From the NCBI RefSeq assembly GCF_026225065.1, contig NZ_JAMFSB010000025.1, positions 1 to 33,546 on the forward strand: a stretch of 33,546 nt of DNA, given 5' to 3'. Source of the stretch: Paraburkholderia sp. (GTDB lineage: Bacteria; Pseudomonadota; Gammaproteobacteria; Burkholderiales; Burkholderiaceae). The notes beneath the pieces are model-generated. The model made no database searches. It saw only the letters and a list, made by a program, of their open reading frames with translations, and was not told the DNA's origin. Made by a program: the position numbers and the translations under genes. Positions 1-7,756 of the stretch are shown here, piece after piece (within the stretch, counting starts at the first letter, position 1; each line of letters starts with the position of its first letter).

Positions 1-283
1 CCTCGCGATATCGCACGTCGGTGAGATAGATCGTCACCTTGCAGATGTCCGACAGCTTGCTGCCGGCTTCTTCGAGCAGCATCTGGACGTTAGCCATTGC
101 CTGTTCGGCTTGCGCGGCGGCGTCGCCGATGCCGACCGATTCATGCGTGTCGAGATTCTGGCCGATCTGGCCACGCAGGAAAATCATATTGCCGGCGACG
201 ACAGCTTGTGCGAGGTCGTTGTCGAGCGATTGCTCCGGATAAGTGTCCCGGGTATTGAACGGGCGAATGCGGGTGTGTTCCAT
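1..283 (-). CDS. RidA/YjgF family protein (3' end outside window)
   Basis: The minus frame from the ATG at 283 reads 94 codons (N-terminus MEHTRIRPFN) before the window edge. It shows the RidA core: an AVVAGNMIFLRGQIG strand, then an AAAQAEQAMANVQMLLEEAG helix and a VTIYLTDV strand. RidA-family proteins hydrolyse reactive enamine/imine intermediates or act as related deaminases on amino-acid derivatives in the cytosol. The C-terminal third, with the usual catalytic Arg and Glu, lies outside the window, so activity cannot be judged. The gene starts 31 bp after the stop of the ureohydrolase gene and is probably the next cistron of the same operon. Many catabolic operons carry such RidA homologues, often as pathway-specific enzymes. 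Family call is firm; substrate unknown. Confidence 0.9.
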   Translation of the reverse strand, partial: MEHTRIRPFNTRDTYPEQSLDNDLAQAVVAGNMIFLRGQIGQNLDTHESVGIGDAAAQAEQAMANVQMLLEEAGSKLSDICKVTIYLTDVRYRE

Positions 284-314
284 GATGCTGTCTGTCTCCA
301 GTCGAGTGTCGCTA

Positions 315-1280
315 TCAGCCGCGGCGGTCAAAGTAGCCTGCGCGGATCGCGCTGCCGATCAGGTTCAGGATCAGCCGGCCGGCCGTCACGCAGGAAATCT
401 GGTTGACGTCCTTCTCCGGCTGGATTTCGACGATGTCCATGCCTACCACGCGGCCCTTGCGCACGAGGCCATGAATCAGCTTGCGCGCCTGCACGAAGGT
501 CACGCCACCGGGTGCGGGACCGGCGACCGCCGGCATCACGGAAGGATCGAGGCCGTCCGCATCGATCGTCAGGTAGTAGTTGCCGCCATCGGGAATGCGC
601 TCGAGCACGGCATCCATTCCGATATCGTGCAGCTCGTACGCGGTGATCAGTTCGGACCCGTACGCCTTCGCCGCGCGCAACTCTTCCGGACGCCCGCTAC
701 CCTGCGCACGCAAGCCGATCTGCACGATTTTCGCCACGTGGCTCATTTCCGAAGCGCGCCGGATGGGGCTCGACAGGCCTTCGCGCACGCCGTTGACCTC
801 GTCGCGCCAGTCGAGGTGAGCATCGACGTGGACGAGCGTGATGGGTCCAAGTGAATCGAATGCGCGCAGCACCGGCGTCGTGATGCCGTGGTCGCCGCCC
901 ATCACAATGGGTAGCGCGCCCGCCGCGAGAATCTTGCGCACGGCCGCTTCGACGCGCTGATAGTGACTGCCGGGTGCGGCGAGATCGGCGATTACGTCGC
1001 CGCAATCGACGAAGCGGATATCGTCGCGTTCCTGGAGCAGCGGGCCGTCGATATCGAAGTCATAGTGGCCAGGCGAACGCACGACGCGATCGGTCGCCTG
1101 CCGGATCGCCGTGGGCGCGTTGGTCTGGTCGTTGGTGAAGTCGGCGGCAGAATATGCAGCGCCATAGGGCATGCCGAGTACGGCGATATCGGCTTCGAGA
1201 TGGTCGAGGTCCAGCGCAAGGTCGGCGTAGAGCAGGGTTTTATGGCCGGTTCTCGGCGCCACGGTGAGCGGTTTTGTCAT
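315..1280 (-). CDS. Ureohydrolase (agmatinase/arginase family), substrate unclear
   Basis: A 321-residue protein with all binuclear-metal motifs of the arginase/agmatinase superfamily: GGDHGI (His131), HVDAHLD (Asp153, His155, Asp157) and TIDADGLDPS (Asp240, Asp242). The family hydrolyses guanidino or formimino compounds, releasing urea or formamide. The ATG at 1280 has an AAGGA Shine-Dalgarno-like stretch about 9 nt upstream. After the HVDAHLD motif, canonical agmatinases have a His in an HG(T/S) context. Here the corresponding region reads REGLSSPIRR, with no His, which points to a non-agmatine substrate or an altered mechanism. The gene lies 51 bp downstream of an amino-acid ABC permease and upstream of ridA, so the imported substrate is probably a guanidino- or imino-type amino acid. 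Family is certain; speB naming is deliberately avoided. Confidence 0.9.
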   Translation of the reverse strand: MTKPLTVAPRTGHKTLLYADLALDLDHLEADIAVLGMPYGAAYSAADFTNDQTNAPTAIRQATDRVVRSPGHYDFDIDGPLLQERDDIRFVDCGDVIADLAAPGSHYQRVEAAVRKILAAGALPIVMGGDHGITTPVLRAFDSLGPITLVHVDAHLDWRDEVNGVREGLSSPIRRASEMSHVAKIVQIGLRAQGSGRPEELRAAKAYGSELITAYELHDIGMDAVLERIPDGGNYYLTIDADGLDPSVMPAVAGPAPGGVTFVQARKLIHGLVRKGRVVGMDIVEIQPEKDVNQISCVTAGRLILNLIGSAIRAGYFDRRG

Positions 1281-1331
1281 GATATGTATTCCTTATCAAA
1301 CGAAATTATGAGGGGCTTAAACCGGTGCATC

Positions 1332-1994
1332 TCAGGCGCGCCGGTAACGGGTCGCGTAGCGCTCCGACCACTGCCCGGCGAGGTCCAGCAGCACGCTGCA
1401 CACCCAGTAGATCAGCGCGGTGGTGCCGAGTACTTCGACGTAGGCGAAGGTATCGGCGGTCAGCAGGTTGCTCTGGTACGTGAGCTCGGCGAGGCTCATC
1501 ACCGAGAAGATCGAGGAATCCTTGAACATCATGATGGTGAGGCTGGTCGTCGCCGGCGCGAGGTAGCCGAAGATCTGCGGCAGGACTACGTAGCGCTGAA
1601 CGTGCCATTCCGACAAGCCGAGTGAACGGGCCGCCTGCAGCTGTCCGCGCGGAAGGCTGCCGAACGCGCCGCGCAGGATCTCGCAGAAATAGCCGCCGGT
1701 ATAGAACGCTGTCGCCGCCACACCGATTCCAAACGCGGGCATCATGATGCCGAGTTTCGGCAGGCCGAAGAAACTGAGGTAGACAAGAATCAGAAACGGC
1801 ACGTTGCGCACGATCTCGACATACCCAAGCGCTGCCGAACGCGCAAGACGCGCTGCCGATCCATACAGATACGCAGCCAGTGTTCCTATCGCGATGCCCA
1901 GCGGAATGCCGAGCACGCAAACCTGCGCCGTGACTTTCAGGCCCTTTAGCAAGGGGCCGATCGACTGTTCGACGATCGACAGGTCAATGGACAT
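1332..1994 (-). CDS. Polar amino-acid ABC transporter permease (HisM/GlnP type)
   Basis: A 220-residue inner-membrane permease. I chose the ATG at 1994 (MSIDLSIVEQ), which overlaps the stop of the upstream permease gene by 11 bp. The longer open frame upstream translates to Arg/Cys-rich shadow sequence. The protein has about five hydrophobic segments and the EAA-type loop QAARSLGL...YVVLPQ, which contacts the ATPase. Size and motif fit the His/Glu/Gln/Arg/opine family of type I importers, where two such permeases form the membrane channel. It is translationally coupled to the permease at 1984-2667. Substrate is not readable from the sequence. Confidence 0.92.
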   Translation of the reverse strand: MSIDLSIVEQSIGPLLKGLKVTAQVCVLGIPLGIAIGTLAAYLYGSAARLARSAALGYVEIVRNVPFLILVYLSFFGLPKLGIMMPAFGIGVAATAFYTGGYFCEILRGAFGSLPRGQLQAARSLGLSEWHVQRYVVLPQIFGYLAPATTSLTIMMFKDSSIFSVMSLAELTYQSNLLTADTFAYVEVLGTTALIYWVCSVLLDLAGQWSERYATRYRRA

Positions 1995-2667
1995 TGGGCA
2001 GCACCTTTGCCACACGGCGCTCGAGCTCGCGTGAGGCCGACGACGCCACGAACAGGATCGCAAAGTAGACGACTGCGGTCGCGGAAAAGACCTGCAGCGG
2101 CAAGTTCGTCTGCAGCGTTGCATCACGCGCCACGGTCGCGAGGTCATGGACCGCGATGATCGACATCAGTGACGATGCCTTCAGCAGCATGGTGAATTCG
2201 TTGGTGAGCGGCGGAATGGAGCGATAGAACAACTGAGGAAACACGATGTAGCGCCAGGCCTGCGTAGCGCGCATGCCGAGCGCACGGGCGGCGGGCAGCT
2301 GGCCGCCGCTCAGGGAATTGAACGCGCCGCGGAGGATTTCCGACACGTACGCGCCAGTATTCATGGCAAGCGCGAGAATGCCGGCTTCTAGCGGCGACAG
2401 CGGCAGATTCAGCACCGCAGGCAGAACGTAATACGCCACCAGCATCTGGATCAGCGCGGGTGTGCCGCGAATCACGCTGACATAGCCAACTACCAGCCAC
2501 GCCAGCACGCGGCCGCCGAGCAGGCGCGCAACCAGCAGGATCGAGCCGAACACAATGCCGATTGCAAAGGCAACCGCACTCGCGGCGATCGTGATCAGCG
2601 CGCCACCCAGCACGTCGTGGAAGAACGGCCCAAGCGCGGCGATCTGTGCGCTGACAAAGGACAGCAT
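1984..2667 (-). CDS. Polar amino-acid ABC transporter permease (HisQ/GlnP type)
   Basis: A 227-residue integral membrane protein starting MLSFVSAQIA. It has several hydrophobic helices, for example IAASAVAFAIGIVFGSILL near residues 27-45, and the EAA loop AARALGM...YIVFPQ. It pairs with the overlapping downstream permease to form the heterodimeric channel of an amino-acid importer. It lies 13 bp downstream of the binding-protein gene. No ATP-binding subunit follows in this operon inside the window, so the ATPase is either beyond position 1 or supplied in trans. Confidence 0.92.
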   Translation of the reverse strand: MLSFVSAQIAALGPFFHDVLGGALITIAASAVAFAIGIVFGSILLVARLLGGRVLAWLVVGYVSVIRGTPALIQMLVAYYVLPAVLNLPLSPLEAGILALAMNTGAYVSEILRGAFNSLSGGQLPAARALGMRATQAWRYIVFPQLFYRSIPPLTNEFTMLLKASSLMSIIAVHDLATVARDATLQTNLPLQVFSATAVVYFAILFVASSASRELERRVAKVLPNVH

Positions 2668-2680
2668 CGAGCGTCCCGTG

Positions 2681-3529
2681 TCAGACCGCGCCTTCAGGCA
2701 GATAACCGCTGGTCGGCAGATTCATGGTGTAGCCGAACCATTTTTTCTGCAGGCCGGCGAGCTGGCCATTCTTCGTCAACTCGTCAAGCGACGTATTGAT
2801 GAACGCGCGGATCTCCTTGTCGTCGGGATGGGCGACCCAGGCGAGCACTTTCGGATCGCCGATTTTGCCGATCACGCGATATTGCCCAGGTTCGCGCTTC
2901 ATCAGCACCGCGACGATGTTCGACGGCATGATGCTCACGTCCACCGTCTTGTTGGATAGCGCGACCATGACGTCGGGATAGGCCTGAAACAGCTTGAGGT
3001 CTGAGTAGCCGGCACCCTTGGCTTTCAGTTGCGTATCGAAGGTTTGCGCAACGGGCTGCGACGACGATCCCATTTGCGTGCCCACGACGTGGCCTGCAAC
3101 GTCGTCGGGCTTCGTCATGCCGGCGTCGCTGGCGCGCACGACCAGCACGGTATCGACAACGCCAACCGGCTCGGAGAACGCAAAGCGCTTCGCCCGCTCC
3201 GGGTTGATGCCGACGCTCGTCGCAACGAAATCGAACTTGTGTGCCATCAGGCCCGGCAGCAGGCCCTGAAACGGCAGGTTGACCTGGTTGAGCTGCACAC
3301 CGAGCTTGCTGGCTATGTATTCGAGGATGTCGTGGCCGTAGCCCACCACCTGGCCGTTTTCGACGAATTCAAACGGCTCGTAAGCGGCTTCGGTGCCGAC
3401 CGTCAGCTTGCCGCGCTTGCGGATGTCGGCTAACGATCCGCCTTCCGCGAACGCGAAGGAAGGCATCGCCAACGCAAGCGAAACACCGCTTGCCAGCGTG
3501 ATGAATTTGCGTCGATTGAGCGTGGTCAT
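2681..3529 (-). CDS. Periplasmic amino-acid-binding protein of ABC importer
   Basis: A 282-residue family 3 solute-binding protein. It begins MTTLNRRKFITLASG and has a hydrophobic core ending SFAFA/EGG, a cleavable signal peptide. The twin arginines (Arg6-Arg7, RRKFI) suggest possible Tat export, although the context also allows Sec. The mature domain shows the usual lobe-I sequence (KLTVGTEAAYEPFEF), the GHDILEYIASKLG segment and the NPERAKRFAFSEP segment, whose Arg normally binds the alpha-carboxylate of an amino acid. It is the first gene of the minus-strand operon and diverges from the LysR gene starting near 3655. Ligand unknown; the ureohydrolase in the operon suggests a guanidino or related amino acid. 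Confidence 0.93.
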   Translation of the reverse strand: MTTLNRRKFITLASGVSLALAMPSFAFAEGGSLADIRKRGKLTVGTEAAYEPFEFVENGQVVGYGHDILEYIASKLGVQLNQVNLPFQGLLPGLMAHKFDFVATSVGINPERAKRFAFSEPVGVVDTVLVVRASDAGMTKPDDVAGHVVGTQMGSSSQPVAQTFDTQLKAKGAGYSDLKLFQAYPDVMVALSNKTVDVSIMPSNIVAVLMKREPGQYRVIGKIGDPKVLAWVAHPDDKEIRAFINTSLDELTKNGQLAGLQKKWFGYTMNLPTSGYLPEGAV

Positions 3530-3581
3530 GGATTTTCCGGCAAGGGGTTAAGCGATCGCTGAGTCGCCAATGTAGGCAGTC

Positions 3582-3605
3582 AAAATAGTTTTGAATAACT
3601 ATTTT
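3582..3605. promoter_or_regulatory. Perfect inverted repeat, candidate LysR operator
   Basis: The arms AAAATAGTT (3582-3590) and AACTATTTT (3597-3605) are exact reverse complements separated by TTGAAT. The AT-rich palindrome lies in the 125-bp space between the divergent binding-protein gene and the LysR gene. It sits 53-76 bp upstream of the binding-protein start. It contains T-N11-A spacings typical of LysR-type regulator boxes. Binding by the adjacent regulator is inferred. Confidence 0.6.
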
Positions 3606-3654
3606 TGTGCTGATATGGTTCCGAAAACCAAGACCTTTCGATGACCCTGCCGCG

Positions 3655-4548
3655 ATGAAAAAGATGCCTCTCGATGAGCGCGACCTACGTTCGCTACGGG
3701 TCTTTTGCGCGGCCGCGCAAGCCAGCGGTTTTGCTGCGGCGGAACGCACGTTGCTGATGTCGAAAGCGTCGATCAGCCGGCATATCAACGAGGTCGAAGC
3801 GCGCCTTGGACTGAAACTCTGTGAGCGAGGGCCGGGAGGCTTCCAGCTGACCGAAGGCGGGCAGGTGGCGCTGCGTGTCTCGCTACAGGCGCTCGAAGCA
3901 CTCGAGCGCATCAAGCCAGAAGTCGATGCGGTGCGTGGTGTGCTGTCCGGGCCGTTGGTGCTCGGCATGTCCGAGCATCTGATGACGCACAAGGACTGTA
4001 AGGTCGCGGATGCGCTCGGCGAGTTGAACCGGATCGCGCCGCTCGTCACGCCGACGCTGAAGGTGATGACGTTCGGTGATCTTGGCACGGCACTCGCGGA
4101 GCGGCGCGTGCAGATTGCGATTCGCGGTGTTTACAAACGGGTGCGGGCCTTCCGTCACTATCCGTTGTTCACGGAGACGCATCGCGTCTACTACCGGCCG
4201 GCGGAGGGCGGGGCGAGCGGGGAGATCGACGCACACGGCGAAGTATGCGAGTGGCCGCTCGTGTATCGCCCTCATCCGTTCGTTGAAGACGCGCTCGCGA
4301 CGCACGGCTTCCGGCAAGGTCCCGAAGCAAGCGGACTCGAAGCGGTCGCAACGTTGGTGGCGACTGGACGCTACGTCGGTCTTCTGCCCGAACACTATGC
4401 GGCGCAATTGTCGTCACGGTACGAGTTCGCGGTGCTGCCGCAATCGCCGTCCTACGACATACCGTTTTGCGCGATCGTCGAGGAATCGCGGCCCCTTACG
4501 CGCAGCGCAGAGGCATTCCTGCGACTGTTGCTTGAGGCGCACCGCTGA
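3655..4548 (+). CDS. LysR-family transcriptional regulator
   Basis: About 297 residues from the ATG at 3655 (MKKMPLDERDL). The frame is open back to a GTG at 3607 and another ATG lies at 3664; no strong ribosome-binding site decides between them. The N-terminal winged HTH (about residues 8-65) reads LRSLRVFCAAAQASGFAAAERTL then SKASISRHINEVEARLG, a standard LysR pattern. The remainder is a two-lobed effector domain with lobe II near VYYRPAEGG. The gene diverges from the binding protein/permease/ureohydrolase operon and probably activates it in response to its substrate through the palindrome at 3582-3605. Family call is firm; the target is inferred from position. Confidence 0.92.
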   Translation: MKKMPLDERDLRSLRVFCAAAQASGFAAAERTLLMSKASISRHINEVEARLGLKLCERGPGGFQLTEGGQVALRVSLQALEALERIKPEVDAVRGVLSGPLVLGMSEHLMTHKDCKVADALGELNRIAPLVTPTLKVMTFGDLGTALAERRVQIAIRGVYKRVRAFRHYPLFTETHRVYYRPAEGGASGEIDAHGEVCEWPLVYRPHPFVEDALATHGFRQGPEASGLEAVATLVATGRYVGLLPEHYAAQLSSRYEFAVLPQSPSYDIPFCAIVEESRPLTRSAEAFLRLLLEAHR

Positions 4549-4599
4549 CGATGCTGCGGCGGACGGGCATACCCTCTTTCTACGCTCACCGCACGCTCG

Positions 4600-4607
4600 T
4601 CCGATAA
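4600..4607 (+). promoter_or_regulatory. Weak sigma-28 (FliA)-like -10 element
   Basis: TCCGATAA matches the flagellar sigma factor -10 box GCCGATAA in 7 of 8 positions. It lies 166 bp upstream of the chemoreceptor start, and chemoreceptor genes are commonly FliA-dependent. The matching -35 region (4581-4588, TACGCTCA) is poor, so this is only a suggestion. The rest of 4549-4772 shows no supported gene. Confidence 0.25.
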
Positions 4608-4772
4608 GAAGAATAGATGCTAGATGAGGGCACTTGCGATAACCACGCGACACCCGCTATGGCAGAATCGCCAGAAGAACGTACACGCCACGGCGACGTG
4701 CTCCAAGGCTGCATTCCCATGCATCTGGCCGGCGATCGAAGGCAAAGCCACAATGCGGTTTGGGGGAGATCC

Positions 4773-6323
4773 ATGTCAGCCAGTCAACAGACGCCACGCG
4801 TTACCGCGGACCCGTCCCATTCATCATCCTCGCCGCTCTCACTCGGCTCGGCATTGCGCCGCTGGAGTCTGCGCGTGCAGTGGACGATTGTCGCGCTTAG
4901 CGCGATTGGCACGATCGCAGCGGCCCGCTGGTACGGCTACTATGGCGCCGCGTTCGGCCTTGTGCAGTTCCTGGTGATTTTCGGCTGGTTCGGGGTGGGA
5001 CTATTCCGCGCAATCTCGACCTTGCGGGCCCAACTGGATGCACTGTGCGAAGGCGATCTGGTGCGGGACGTGTCTTTGCCTGGCCGCGACGAACTGGCGG
5101 CGCTCGGCGAACAGGTACGCCTGCTTGCTCACCAGTTCTCGCAGATCGTGGCTCGCATCCGCAGCGAAGCGGAACTGATCGCGATGGGCGGCGCCGAGGC
5201 GACCGAACATGCCACCTCGCTGTCGCAGCGCACCGAGTCGCAGGCTGCCAGCCTTCAGCAAACGCGGGCGTCGCTCGAAGCCCTGCTGGAAGCCGTGCGT
5301 TACAACACCAATCAGACGCAGCAAGCCGATGAGCGGTCCGCCCGTGCGCATGCCGATGCGGTCGCGGGACAGGAGGCGGTGCGCGCTTCGGTCGCAAGCA
5401 TCGAACGCATCGAGCAACGTTCGCACGAAATGGGGGAGATGCTCAGCGTAATCGACGGCATCGCTTTCCAGACCAATATCCTCGCGCTTAACGCCGCCGT
5501 GGAAGCGGCCCGGGCTGGCGATTCCGGCCGCGGTTTCGCCGTGGTCGCGGCAGAAGTGCGGGCCTTGGCGCAGCGTAGCGCGCAGGCCGCTGCGGAAGTC
5601 AAAAAACTGATCCAGCATTCTCGCGACGAGGTGACGGACGGCGTGCAAGCCATCGAAGGTAGCCGCAATCTGCTGACGCGTGCAGTCGACGCGGTCAGCC
5701 AGGTGGCCGCCTTGCTGCGCGATGTCGCACGTTCGAGCAGCGAGCAGACTATCGGCTTGCAGGAGATCGCCCAGGCGGTCGAGGTGCTGGATGACATCAC
5801 CCAGCGCAATGGCCAGATGGTCGGTGGGGCGGTGGAAACGGCAAGTCAGTTGCAGGCCCGCGCCGACCGGCTCAGCGACGGCGTCAAATATATCCGGTTG
5901 CGCCAGGGCTGCGCCGACGAGGCACGGGCCATGGCGCAGCGTGCGGCGCAACTGGTGGACAGCGAGGGGCCCGAAGTTGCCGTGCGCCGTTTTCACGACC
6001 GACAGGGCGGCTTTCACGACCGCGACCTCTATATCGTGGTGGCGGACCGCGACGACTATTTCCGTGCCTTCGGCTCCGACCCGAGCAAGGCCGGCAAGCT
6101 GCGCAAGGATGCGCTGCCCGGCGATGACCAGAGCGCGATCCGCGAGGCCAGTTGGCGCGCGGTCGAGCAAGGTGGTGGGTGGATTGAATTCAACGGGCGT
6201 CACCCGGTGACGAAGCAGCCGGTGGAGAAGATCGGTTACATTGCGCCCGCGCTCGGCGGCCGCTGGGCGGTGCAGTGCAGCGTCAACCGCGGCGACGGGT
6301 TGAAGCCTTCAACGAAGGCTTGA
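4773..6323 (+). CDS. Methyl-accepting chemotaxis protein with C-terminal Cache-like domain
   Basis: A 516-residue chemoreceptor. The ATG at 4773 ([10 protein letters not shown]) is preceded by GGGGGAG at a good distance; the frame is open upstream to 4617 but that part looks non-coding. Two hydrophobic segments (about 36-53 and 60-80) are separated by only a few residues, so there is no periplasmic sensor domain. A HAMP-like linker follows, then a long coiled-coil signalling domain. Its hairpin tip is canonical ([20 protein letters not shown], residues 227-246, followed by [18 protein letters not shown]). Residues 382-505 resemble a single Cache domain ([18 protein letters not shown]...[24 protein letters not shown]...WAVQCSV). 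That domain would be cytosolic here, an unusual placement. No C-terminal NWETF-type CheR tether is visible. It likely senses an intracellular or membrane-permeant small molecule. Confidence 0.93.
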   Translation: MSASQQTPRVTADPSHSSSSPLSLGSALRRWSLRVQWTIVALSAIGTIAAARWYGYYGAAFGLVQFLVIFGWFGVGLFRAISTLRAQLDALCEGDLVRDVSLPGRDELAALGEQVRLLAHQFSQIVARIRSEAELIAMGGAEATEHATSLSQRTESQAASLQQTRASLEALLEAVRYNTNQTQQADERSARAHADAVAGQEAVRASVASIERIEQRSHEMGEMLSVIDGIAFQTNILALNAAVEAARAGDSGRGFAVVAAEVRALAQRSAQAAAEVKKLIQHSRDEVTDGVQAIEGSRNLLTRAVDAVSQVAALLRDVARSSSEQTIGLQEIAQAVEVLDDITQRNGQMVGGAVETASQLQARADRLSDGVKYIRLRQGCADEARAMAQRAAQLVDSEGPEVAVRRFHDRQGGFHDRDLYIVVADRDDYFRAFGSDPSKAGKLRKDALPGDDQSAIREASWRAVEQGGGWIEFNGRHPVTKQPVEKIGYIAPALGGRWAVQCSVNRGDGLKPSTKA

Positions 6324-6328
6324 CGCTG

Positions 6329-7756
6329 CTACCAATGCGCGCCCAATTCGCCGCGCGGCACAAATTGCCCGTGTCCTGTTCGGCCCACCCACTTGCCGTC
6401 GTCGATCAGCAATTCGCCGCGCAGCAATACCTTCTTCACGCGACCCGTCACAGAGTGGCCTTCGAATAGCGTGAAATCGCAATCGCTATGCTGCGTATGC
6501 GCGCTGATCGTGTGTACTTCACCTGGATCGAACAGCACGATATCGGCATCGCTGCCGATCGCCAGCGTGCCTTTCTTCGGGAACAGCCCAAACAGTTTCG
6601 CAGGGGCGGTCGACGTCAACTCGACAAAACGGTTCAACGAAATTCGACCCGTGCGCACACCCCCGTCGTAAACAACAGTCATGCGAGTTTCCACACCTGG
6701 CACGCCGTTCGGAATCTTCGAAAAATCGTTTTGCCCGAGCGGCTTCTGGTTCACGTTGCCGCGATGGCCTTCTTTCATGCAGTAGGGGCAATGATCGGTC
6801 GAAATGAGTTGCAGGTCGTCGGTTTTCAGCGCCGTCCATAAGGCGTTCTGCGCATCTTTCGAACGCAGCGGCGGACTCATCACGTACCGCGCGGTGTCGA
6901 AGCTTTCGTCGGCGTAAGCGGATTCATCGAAGAACAGGTAGTGCGGGCAGGTTTCCGCAAACACGGGAATGCCGAGGTCGCGCGCTTCGATCACATGTTT
7001 CAGCGCTTCCTTGGCGGAGAGATGCACAAAGTACACCGGGGCTTCGGCGAGTTCGGCAAGTTTGATGCCGCGATGTGTCGCCTCGCCTTCCATGATGGCC
7101 GGACGCGTAAGCGCGTGATAGCGCGGCGACGTATGACCCTGGGCGATGGCTTCGCGAATCAGCAGGTCGATCACAGTGCCGTTTTCGGCGTGCAACGCAA
7201 TCATGCCGCCATGTTGACCCACCATCCGCATGGCCTGAAAAATCGCCGCATCGTCCGACATCACCGTGCCGGGGTACGCCATGAACATCTTGAAGCTCGA
7301 CACCCCCTCGTGGCGGATCGCGTATTGCATGTCGCCGAGGACCTTGTCGTCAACCTGCGTGACGATCACATGAAAGGCATAGTCGATGCTGGCAACCGAC
7401 GCCGCTTTCGATTGCGCGCGTGCAATTGCATCAAGCGGACTGGTGCCGGCGTTTTGCAGCGCAAAGTCGATGATCGTGGTGGTGCCGCCGAACGCGGCCG
7501 AGCGGGTGCCGGAGGCGAAGTTGTCGCAGGTGACCGAGGGCCCGAAGGTATTCTCCATGTGCGTGTGGGCGTCCACGCCGCCCGGGAACACCAGCAGGCC
7601 GCTCGCGTCGATCACCTGGGTGTCGGGTCCGGCTTCGAGCTGCTCTCCGATACAGACGATCCGTCCGCCTTCGATCACGATATCGGCAACATAGTCGTCG
7701 ACGGCTGTAATCAGGCGTCCTCCACGTATCAGCGTGCGTGTCGGGTCATGGGTCAT
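6329..7756 (-). CDS. Dihydropyrimidinase / D-hydantoinase family amidohydrolase
   Basis: A 475-residue cyclic amidohydrolase. Metal ligands are visible: His64 and His66 (GGVDAHTHME), carboxylated Lys156 (SSFKMFMAYPG), His189 (ALHAENG), His245 (YFVHLSAKEAL) and Asp321 (STDHCPY). The family opens dihydropyrimidine or 5-substituted hydantoin rings, giving N-carbamoyl amino acids, and some members act on other cyclic imides. The start codon overlaps the stop of the DHDPS-family gene in an ATGA, so the genes are translationally coupled. No N-carbamoyl amino-acid hydrolase gene is seen, unlike typical hydantoin operons. The association with an amino-acid dehydrogenase suggests a different cyclic substrate. 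Family and catalytic competence are clear; exact substrate unknown. It converges with the chemoreceptor gene, 5 bp apart. Confidence 0.93.
   Translation of the reverse strand: MTHDPTRTLIRGGRLITAVDDYVADIVIEGGRIVCIGEQLEAGPDTQVIDASGLLVFPGGVDAHTHMENTFGPSVTCDNFASGTRSAAFGGTTTIIDFALQNAGTSPLDAIARAQSKAASVASIDYAFHVIVTQVDDKVLGDMQYAIRHEGVSSFKMFMAYPGTVMSDDAAIFQAMRMVGQHGGMIALHAENGTVIDLLIREAIAQGHTSPRYHALTRPAIMEGEATHRGIKLAELAEAPVYFVHLSAKEALKHVIEARDLGIPVFAETCPHYLFFDESAYADESFDTARYVMSPPLRSKDAQNALWTALKTDDLQLISTDHCPYCMKEGHRGNVNQKPLGQNDFSKIPNGVPGVETRMTVVYDGGVRTGRISLNRFVELTSTAPAKLFGLFPKKGTLAIGSDADIVLFDPGEVHTISAHTQHSDCDFTLFEGHSVTGRVKKVLLRGELLIDDGKWVGRTGHGQFVPRGELGAHW

Noticed and set aside
963..1625. 220-codon plus-strand open frame across the ureohydrolase/permease boundary
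   Set aside because: Antisense to two strongly supported genes; no domain, no RBS, and typical GC-rich shadow composition.
5001..6203. 400-codon minus-strand open frame opposite the chemoreceptor gene
   Set aside because: It mirrors the MCP gene, whose hairpin motif is unambiguous; the long antisense frame reflects codon bias.
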